Positions 1 to 4,803 of a DNA stretch of 6,640 bases are shown piece after piece. The position numbers and the translations under genes are program-made. The notes below the pieces were generated by a model. The model had not been told where the DNA came from. It was given only the letters and a program-made list of their open reading frames with translations, and made no database searches. The DNA comes from Actinobacteria bacterium RBG_16_64_13 (GTDB lineage Bacteria; Actinomycetota; Thermoleophilia; RBG-16-64-13): positions 65,921-72,560 of the forward strand of contig MELN01000040.1 of NCBI GenBank assembly GCA_001768675.1, in the 5' to 3' direction. How positions within the stretch are numbered: the stretch's first letter is position 1; every line of letters starts with the position of its first letter.

Positions 1-856
1 CGTACATGCGGGCCGACTCCCGGATGACTTCCGGGGAAACCCAGGTGACCTCGGCGACACTCTCCAGCGTGTATTCGGCCGCGCGCGCCCGCAGCTCGTC
101 GAAGCCGAAGGTCCACTGCTCGACGAAGGCCTTGTCGTAGAGCCCCTGTTCGATGATCACGTTGATCCAGGCCATGAGCAGGGCAGTATCGGTGCCGGGC
201 CGCACCTGGACCCACAGATCGGCGTACTGGCCGGCCTCGGTCTTGCGCGGATCGATGACGATCAGCTTGGTCTCACGCGCCTCGAGCCGTTTCTTGAGGG
301 CCCGCCAATCGAGCGGCACCGTGTGCGGCAAGTTGCAGGCGTGCAGAACGACGCACTTGGCAGCCTCCATCTGCGGACGTCCCTGCCCGCAACCGATCAG
401 CGCATAGGAGAGAGCCGCCGTGTTACAGAAGCAGATGGTGCCGGCACACCCGATGTTGCCTGGGTTCTCGAAGAGGTGGAGGAACCGGCTGCGCGCGGGA
501 TAGTGGTCGCCTCGGTAGGTCCCCTCCGTGAAGGCGAGGGTCTCCGCCCCGTACTTCGCTTTGAGGTCGGCGAGCTTTGTCGCGATCTCATCAAGGGCTT
601 GGTCCCAGGAGATCTGCTCCCACTGGTTCTCCCCTCGCTCCCCTTTTCTCTTCAGGGGATGGAGGAGTTGTTCCGAGCTGTAGAGCCATTTGGTGTGGTG
701 AGGCATCCTGTCGGCGCAGCCGCGGTGCGGCGTCGGATAGTCCTTGGTGCCCTTGAGCCCTACGAGTCTTCCGTCCTCCACCGTCGCGGTCAACCCGCAC
801 ATCTCCACGCAGCCCGGCGAGGGCCAGCAGATGATCTTCTTCTCTTCTACACCCAT
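1..856 (-). CDS. Molybdopterin oxidoreductase, DMSO reductase superfamily (N-terminal part; 3' end outside window)
   Basis: This is an uninterrupted reading frame of 285 codons from an ATG at 856-854 that runs off the left edge; family members are usually 650-900 residues, so well over half is missing. The N-terminus has the [4Fe-4S] domain: cysteines at residues 10, 16, 20 and 47, followed by VEDGRLVGLKG. The cysteine spacing (C-x5-C-x3-C-x26-C) differs from the common C-x2-C-x3-C. Typical MopB signatures follow: WEQISWDQALDEIA near residues 79-92, ICFCNTA at 141-147, and LIVIDPRKTEAGQYADLWV at 198-216. Cys142 aligns by eye with the metal-ligand cysteine of acetylene hydratase (MCIGNTA), so a Mo- or W-bis-pterin site is likely. 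No twin-arginine signal is seen, which suggests a cytoplasmic enzyme. The ribosome site is weak (AGG five bases before the ATG). It is divergent from the MoaD-like gene. The substrate is unknown: hydratase, hydroxylase, transhydroxylase or dehydrogenase are all possible. Family assignment is secure, subfamily is not. Confidence 0.92.
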   Translation of the reverse strand, partial: MGVEEKKIICWPSPGCVEMCGLTATVEDGRLVGLKGTKDYPTPHRGCADRMPHHTKWLYSSEQLLHPLKRKGERGENQWEQISWDQALDEIATKLADLKAKYGAETLAFTEGTYRGDHYPARSRFLHLFENPGNIGCAGTICFCNTAALSYALIGCGQGRPQMEAAKCVVLHACNLPHTVPLDWRALKKRLEARETKLIVIDPRKTEAGQYADLWVQVRPGTDTALLMAWINVIIEQGLYDKAFVEQWTFGFDELRARAAEYTLESVAEVTWVSPEVIRESARMY

Positions 857-981
857 TCTGACCTGACCCCCCCTCGAAACGGAGTCTTGCTGACAGCCGG
901 AGTGTCGCCACGCCATCCGGTAAACTCCAGAGGCGCGCTGGGTCGTGACGCACTGAGAGCGAAGTAGGAGCACCAACGGCG
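857..981. promoter_or_regulatory. Divergent intergenic region, probable two-way promoter
   Basis: These 125 bases separate the 5' ends of the minus-strand molybdopterin oxidoreductase and the plus-strand MoaD-like gene, so both promoters are expected here by position. I could not find a convincing -35/-10 pair in either direction. The pentamer GGAGT occurs at 881-885 and 899-903, with its complement ACTCC at 924-928; this is too short to call an operator. The 3' end holds the MoaD-like gene's AGGAG. The call rests on gene orientation only. Confidence 0.4.
966..970 (+). promoter_or_regulatory. Ribosome binding site of the MoaD-like gene
   Basis: AGGAG lies 11 bases before the ATG at 982. The spacing is a little long but usable. 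It supports ATG 982 over the GTG at 1009, which would remove part of the first beta strand of the ubiquitin-like fold. Confidence 0.6.
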
Positions 982-1212
982 ATGGGCATCGGAGAAGGCA
1001 CCGTCACGGTGGAGACGTTCCCCGCCAGGGAGAGCCACCCCGCGGCCCAGGTGCCCTTGCGGGACGGCATGACGCTCGGCGATCTCATCGGTACGCTCAA
1101 GTTGCCCGCGGACACCGAAGCGGTGATCGTGAACGGGGTCTATGTCAAGCCGGACTACCGCTTGCGCGACGGCGACCGGGTAACAGTCATACCCTTCATG
1201 TCGGGCGGCTAA
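982..1212 (+). CDS. MoaD/ThiS-family sulfur carrier protein
   Basis: This is a 76-residue beta-grasp protein whose C-terminus reads VTVIPFMSGG. The terminal Gly-Gly is the hallmark of MoaD/ThiS carriers: a MoeB/ThiF-type E1 enzyme adenylates it, it becomes a thiocarboxylate, and in the MoaD role it passes sulfur to precursor Z to make the molybdopterin dithiolene. Other family features are a central TLGDLIGTLKLP helix region (about 31-42), then AVIVNGVYVKPDYRLRDGDRVTVIP, which matches the VNG...L.DGDxVxxxP pattern. Length is normal (70-90). Small carriers of this type are often found beside AOR-family tungsten enzymes, and here three Mo/W-pterin enzymes flank it. It is the only plus-strand gene, divergent from the MopB gene and convergent with AOR-1, whose stop lies 16 bases beyond its own. 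No MoaE, MoeB or other cofactor gene is visible. A ThiS role in thiamine synthesis is possible but the context argues against it. Confidence 0.87.
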   Translation: MGIGEGTVTVETFPARESHPAAQVPLRDGMTLGDLIGTLKLPADTEAVIVNGVYVKPDYRLRDGDRVTVIPFMSGG

Positions 1213-1228
1213 CGCCGAGCGCCGCAAG

Positions 1229-3073
1229 TCAGACGCTCGATTCCTTCGCAAGGTGCTCCAAGCCGTACTTCTCCAGCGTCTCGGCTAGCGGTTTGCCCGT
1301 TTCGACGTCCCAGCCCATCTGCTCGTAGTAGTTATCCCGTATCGCGTCCCAGTGGATCCGGATGGAGATGCCCGCCGCGGGCCCGTCGACGGGGGTGGAA
1401 CCGTACCTTTCGGACGGAGCCTCGACCTCCTTTGTGAGGCCGTGCCGGAAGTTGAACATCCGCATCAGGTTCACAATGCGAAGGCCCATCTCCTGGGCCT
1501 CCTCGACGGTGTAGTCCCAGCCGGTGACCGCGTTCAGGCACTCCAGGGTGAGCGCCAGATTCGGCGTGCAGAGGCGGCATATGCCCAGGGAGTCCTCGAG
1601 GTTCCTCCCGCCGTTGAGCTTGGCATTCATGGTCGACATGGCGATGGGATCGAACCGATCTTGCACCCGATCCAGACCCAGGTTGGGGGGCGTGAAGAGG
1701 TGGCCGCCTGTCTCGACCGTCCCCGTGTTGGAAAGGCACGTATCGATGAATTCCAGCCAATGGCCCCGGTGGTCGTGACCGCGAGGCGAGGCCCCCTTCA
1801 GGGTGTAGACGGCGCAGTCGCGAGCCTCTCCCCCCACCCTCTCGGCAGCTCTTTTCACCCCGTCGGCGAAGAAGTCCCCGCACCCGTCGCGGATGGCGAT
1901 CTTCCTCAGCATGGTGGCGACCGCTTCCGCGTCGCCCCAACGCATCTCCACCCCGTCGAGGTCGCTCTTGGCGAGGAGTCCCCTCTCGTAGCACTCCATG
2001 AGCCAGGCGATCATGTAGCCCGATTCGTTGATGTCGAACCCCAGCCGGTCGACGAGGTTACAGAGCATCACGGTGGACCCGGGCTCGTTCATCCCGATCA
2101 GCGGGCCCATCTCGGCATTGCCTTCGTACTCCGGCTCCTCCCCGTAGAAGCCCGTGTAGGGCCCTTCGGTCACCTCCATCATGCGGCAGTGGGCGATGAC
2201 GCAGGCCCAGCAGGCAGCGGGCTTGGACTTGAAATGGGCGCGCAGATACTCGGGGACGAACGTGTTGTGCTCGGGGAAGACGTTGGTGGTGTAGTTCCGA
2301 ATGGGCACCGCTCCCATGGCGGAGAGCGGGGCAATGCCGGCGTTGGTCCCGTACAGCATCATGCCCGGGTCGACCTCTTTCGACACCTTGGCCAGCTCTT
2401 TCGCGACGGCCACCAGGCGCTCAGGGTCCTCCACGCGCGGCTTGGAATCTCCCTTCGTTGTCGAGATGCACTTGAGCTTCTTCGCACCCATGACGGCGCC
2501 GACTCCGTTGTGCGCCGCCACATGACCGTGATCACCGACGATGGCCGAAAAGCGGACGAGATTCTCCCCCGCGGGACCGATGCTGAAGACGCTGCACCTC
2601 TGTCCGATCTCCTCCTTGACCGCGTCCTCGGTCTCCCAAGTGTCTTTGCCCAGCAGGTGCTCGGCGCCGAGAAGTTGGATCGTGCCGTCGTGAATATGCA
2701 GGCGAGTCCACTTCTCGGCGGCTCCCTGGACGATGACGCCGTCGACCCCGTGGGTCCGCATGAAGGCGCCGAAGAACCCATTGGCCTGGGACGTGCCGCA
2801 CATGTTCGTGCACGCTCCCAGGGTGGTGACCGAGAAGGTGCCCGAGCCCGACACCCTGGTCCCCGCCAAAGGCCCGGTGAAGAAGGTCAACCTGTTTTCG
2901 GGGTCCGACCACTCCACGCCCGCCGGCACCTCTTCCCAGAGGTACTTGGTGGCGAGGCCCGTTCCCCCCACGTACCGCCGGGTGGTCTCGCCGTCGATCA
3001 GCTCTTCGCTGACCTTGCCGGTGCCGAGATCGACGCGGAGGATCCGCAGCGTATATGGCCCTTCTTCTGGCAT
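1229..3073 (-). CDS. AOR-1: aldehyde:ferredoxin oxidoreductase family protein (W-pterin enzyme)
   Basis: This is a complete 614-residue protein, the usual AOR length (about 600-630). Members bind a tungsten (occasionally Mo) bis-pterin and one [4Fe-4S] cluster and typically oxidise aldehydes to acids with ferredoxin, in the cytoplasm. The N-terminal domain shows LRILRVDLGTGKVSEE (9-24), YVGGTGLATKYL (34-45), TFFTGPLAGTRVSGSG (63-78) and ANGFFGAF (97-104). GVGAVMGAKKLK is at 190-201. Cluster cysteines are C288, C291 and C296, with the fourth in DSLGICRLC (C499; C502 is an alternative). The spacing C-x2-C-x4-C is one residue longer than the usual C-x2-C-x3-C. A PEYEG motif (314-318) follows GEE, a conserved AOR segment. 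The start is well set: AAGGAGG lies 8 bases before the ATG. It is the last gene of the AOR-2/SDR-2/SDR-1/AOR-1 unit, 51 bases after SDR-1. The substrate is unknown; related folds include benzoyl-CoA reductase BamB, but no Bam partners are visible. Confidence 0.95.
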   Translation of the reverse strand: MPEEGPYTLRILRVDLGTGKVSEELIDGETTRRYVGGTGLATKYLWEEVPAGVEWSDPENRLTFFTGPLAGTRVSGSGTFSVTTLGACTNMCGTSQANGFFGAFMRTHGVDGVIVQGAAEKWTRLHIHDGTIQLLGAEHLLGKDTWETEDAVKEEIGQRCSVFSIGPAGENLVRFSAIVGDHGHVAAHNGVGAVMGAKKLKCISTTKGDSKPRVEDPERLVAVAKELAKVSKEVDPGMMLYGTNAGIAPLSAMGAVPIRNYTTNVFPEHNTFVPEYLRAHFKSKPAACWACVIAHCRMMEVTEGPYTGFYGEEPEYEGNAEMGPLIGMNEPGSTVMLCNLVDRLGFDINESGYMIAWLMECYERGLLAKSDLDGVEMRWGDAEAVATMLRKIAIRDGCGDFFADGVKRAAERVGGEARDCAVYTLKGASPRGHDHRGHWLEFIDTCLSNTGTVETGGHLFTPPNLGLDRVQDRFDPIAMSTMNAKLNGGRNLEDSLGICRLCTPNLALTLECLNAVTGWDYTVEEAQEMGLRIVNLMRMFNFRHGLTKEVEAPSERYGSTPVDGPAAGISIRIHWDAIRDNYYEQMGWDVETGKPLAETLEKYGLEHLAKESSV

Positions 3074-3081
3074 ATGAGATG

Positions 3082-3088
3082 CCTCCTT
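3082..3088 (-). promoter_or_regulatory. Strong Shine-Dalgarno site of AOR-1
   Basis: On the minus strand AAGGAGG is followed by 8 bases and the ATG of AOR-1. It is the best ribosome site in the window and fixes that start. It also suggests AOR-1 is translated independently, unlike the overlapped genes upstream of it. Confidence 0.85.
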
Positions 3089-3124
3089 ATCTAGCTCGGC
3101 TCGGCCGGGGCGTCAGCCGCCGGG

Positions 3125-3976
3125 TTAACTGCCGCCCCCGGACAGATTGATGTCCTCTCCGGTGATGTACTTGGCCCGGTCGGACACGAGAAACGACACG
3201 AGATCGGCGATGTCCTGAGGAGTGCCCAGCCGGCCCAACGGTATGGGCGGCGGACCCGCGCTACCGGTGGGACCCGTCGGCGGGGTCTTCAGCGACTCCT
3301 CCACGCTCATGCCCCGGTCCTTCGCCTGTTTGACCACGCTTTCGTCTCGGAAATTGGTCTCGAAAGCTCCGGGGTTGACCGCATTCACGTTGATCTTGTA
3401 AGGCGCCAACTCTCTCGCCAGGGTCTTTACCAGCCCATTCACCCCGTGCTTGGCGGCGCAGTAGCCGGCGCCCCCGGGATAGGGGCTCACCCCGGCCATC
3501 GACGAGATGAGAACGATCTTCTTACCTTCGCCCTCAGGGATCATGGTCTTGGCCACTGCTTTGGCGACGAGGAATGTCCCGGTAAGGTTGATGTCGAGAA
3601 GCATCCTCCAGGTCGCTTCGTCAAGCTCGACGACCGGCACGGGAACCGGCCCCCGGACGCCCACGCAGTGGACCAGTATGTCGATCTTCCCGAGCTTTTC
3701 CAGCGTCTGGACGACCATGGCGTCCACGTCGGCGCTCACGCTCACGTCGGCCGTGATTCCCAGACCTTTCCTGCCGAGGGCTTCGATCTCGTCCACCACT
3801 GCGTCAAGGCCCTGCCACCCCTCGTCACCGGGCCAGATGCTCTTGGGCGCCGCGAGTTTGTCGGCCACGGCCACGTCGGCCCCGTCCTTCGCCAACTGCA
3901 CCGCTATGGCGCGGCCCATGCTCCTCTTCGCAGCAGCCCCGGTAACGAGAGCGACTTTGCCGTCGAGAGCGCTCAC
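3125..3976 (-). CDS. SDR-1: short-chain dehydrogenase/reductase with extended loops
   Basis: This is a 283-residue classical SDR, somewhat longer than the usual 250. Such enzymes interconvert alcohols and ketones/aldehydes with NAD(H) or NADP(H). The Rossmann glycine motif is TGAAAKRSMGRA (12-23), longer than the standard TGxxxGxG. Asp39 ends beta-2 and favours NAD(H). The usual NNAG is replaced by HCVG (103-106). The catalytic set is complete: Asn130, Ser159 (ISSMAG), Tyr172 and Lys176 (YCAAK). NPGAFETNF (201-209) and ITGEDINLSGGGS at the end are typical. There are two insertions: a loop after beta-2 (about 41-57, with PKSIWPGDEGWQG) and a Pro/Gly-rich segment at about 231-246 in the substrate-lid region. 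The start is GTG, with GAGG six bases upstream; the GTGA overlap with the SDR-2 stop indicates translational coupling. The substrate is not determinable. A role in oxidising a hydroxyl intermediate upstream or downstream of an AOR step is inferred from the operon. Confidence 0.94.
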   Translation of the reverse strand: MSALDGKVALVTGAAAKRSMGRAIAVQLAKDGADVAVADKLAAPKSIWPGDEGWQGLDAVVDEIEALGRKGLGITADVSVSADVDAMVVQTLEKLGKIDILVHCVGVRGPVPVPVVELDEATWRMLLDINLTGTFLVAKAVAKTMIPEGEGKKIVLISSMAGVSPYPGGAGYCAAKHGVNGLVKTLARELAPYKINVNAVNPGAFETNFRDESVVKQAKDRGMSVEESLKTPPTGPTGSAGPPPIPLGRLGTPQDIADLVSFLVSDRAKYITGEDINLSGGGS

Positions 3977-4803
3977 AGTAGACCTCGATCTTTCAGATAG
4001 CCTTCGATGTTGAACGTGGCTTGCTGAGACAGTACGGGTTGGCCTCCCGCCACGCAGATGGTTTGGCCGGTGACATAGTCAGAGAGCTCCGAAGAGAGGA
4101 AGAGGCAGGCTCCGGCGATATCCTTGGGCTGTCCCATCCTTCCCAGGGGAATCTCGTGTGTCGAGACCGCCGTGAAGAAGGCCTCTCGCTCCGGGCCGGC
4201 AGGCATCAGCGCATCCCAGAAGGAAGTCTCGATGGGTCCCGGCACGATGGTGTTCACGCAGATGTTGAGCGGCGCCAATTCGAAGGCGAGGTTGAGAGCG
4301 AGCCCGAGCACTCCTGCCTTCGCCGCATGGTAGTGGAGCACCGACACGACCGGAGAAACTGCCCCCATGGAGGAGATGAAGACTATCTTGCCGTACCGTT
4401 TCTCCTTCATGGTGGGCAGCACGGCTTCGGTCACCAGCCAGGGGCCCTTCAGATTGATCGCGAGCACCCTGTCCCATTCCTGCTCGGTCATCGTCCCGGT
4501 TGCGCCGGAACCGTGAGTGCCCCCCACGCCCCCGGCGCAGTTGATGAGGACGTCGATGGTCCCCAGCTGCTCGAGAGTCCCGGCCACCATCTGCCCAATC
4601 TCGGAACTATTGGTGATGTCGGTCCTGAAGGCGAGACCCCTGCAGCCAAAGGCCTCGATCTCACGCGCCACGCTCTCGGCGCCGGCAAGGTCCAGGTCGC
4701 AAACGACGACGTTCGCTCCCTCTTCGGCGAATTTGAGGGCGATGCCTCTGCCCATGCCTTTGGCCCCGCCGGTAACGATCGCTACTTTGTCTTTGAGGTA
4801 CAT
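3973..4803 (-). CDS. SDR-2: short-chain dehydrogenase/reductase (classical)
   Basis: This is a 276-residue classical SDR (FabG-like fold). The cofactor motif is TGGAKGMG (11-18), and Asp36 at the end of beta-2 suggests NAD(H) preference. NCAG is at 88-91. The catalytic residues are Asn117, Ser145 (ISSMG), Tyr158 and Lys162 (YHAAK). PGPIETSFW (188-196) and VTGQTICVAGG (244-254) are standard. About 22 residues follow the usual C-terminal GG (QPVLSQQATFNIEGYL and onward), a tail that could line the active site or the tetramer interface. ATG 4803 shares one base with the AOR-2 stop (TGATG). A GTG one codon earlier (4806) would give a four-base overlap, and either is plausible. It is coupled to SDR-1 downstream by GTGA. 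It is probably a secondary-alcohol or hydroxyacyl-type dehydrogenase in the same pathway as the AORs; the exact substrate is unknown. SDR-1 and SDR-2 are clearly distinct, not a recent duplication. Confidence 0.94.
   Translation of the reverse strand: MYLKDKVAIVTGGAKGMGRGIALKFAEEGANVVVCDLDLAGAESVAREIEAFGCRGLAFRTDITNSSEIGQMVAGTLEQLGTIDVLINCAGGVGGTHGSGATGTMTEQEWDRVLAINLKGPWLVTEAVLPTMKEKRYGKIVFISSMGAVSPVVSVLHYHAAKAGVLGLALNLAFELAPLNICVNTIVPGPIETSFWDALMPAGPEREAFFTAVSTHEIPLGRMGQPKDIAGACLFLSSELSDYVTGQTICVAGGQPVLSQQATFNIEGYLKDRGLL
3983..3986 (-). promoter_or_regulatory. Ribosome binding site of SDR-1, inside the end of SDR-2
   Basis: GAGG lies six bases before the GTG start at 3976 and within the last codons of SDR-2. 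It decides in favour of the GTG start and supports coupled translation of the two SDRs. Confidence 0.6.

Noticed and set aside
887..926. TTGCTG/CTGACA and TAAACT as a -35/-10 promoter for the MoaD-like gene
   Set aside because: The spacing is 25-28 bases, far from the usual 16-18, so I cannot support it as a sigma-70 promoter.
323..967. A 214-codon plus-strand open frame opposite the molybdopterin gene
   Set aside because: The opposite strand encodes recognisable MopB motifs throughout. The plus-strand product has no recognisable domain and reflects GC-rich codon bias.
591..1251. Minus-strand open frames covering the MoaD-like gene and the intergenic region
   Set aside because: Their products are Arg/Ser/Pro-rich with no motif, and they overlap a convincing MoaD-like gene and the start of the MopB gene in the wrong frame.
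1352..3094. A 580-codon plus-strand open frame opposite AOR-1
   Set aside because: It is antisense to a clear AOR gene, rich in Gly/Arg/His/Pro/Val as expected from reading a high-GC gene backwards, and shows no family motif. It is a shadow frame.
3074..3124. GC-rich inverted repeat between SDR-1 and AOR-1 as a terminator
   Set aside because: Only a five-base stem (CGGCT/AGCCG) with a long loop and no T-run follows. It is more likely chance in GC-rich DNA within an operon.
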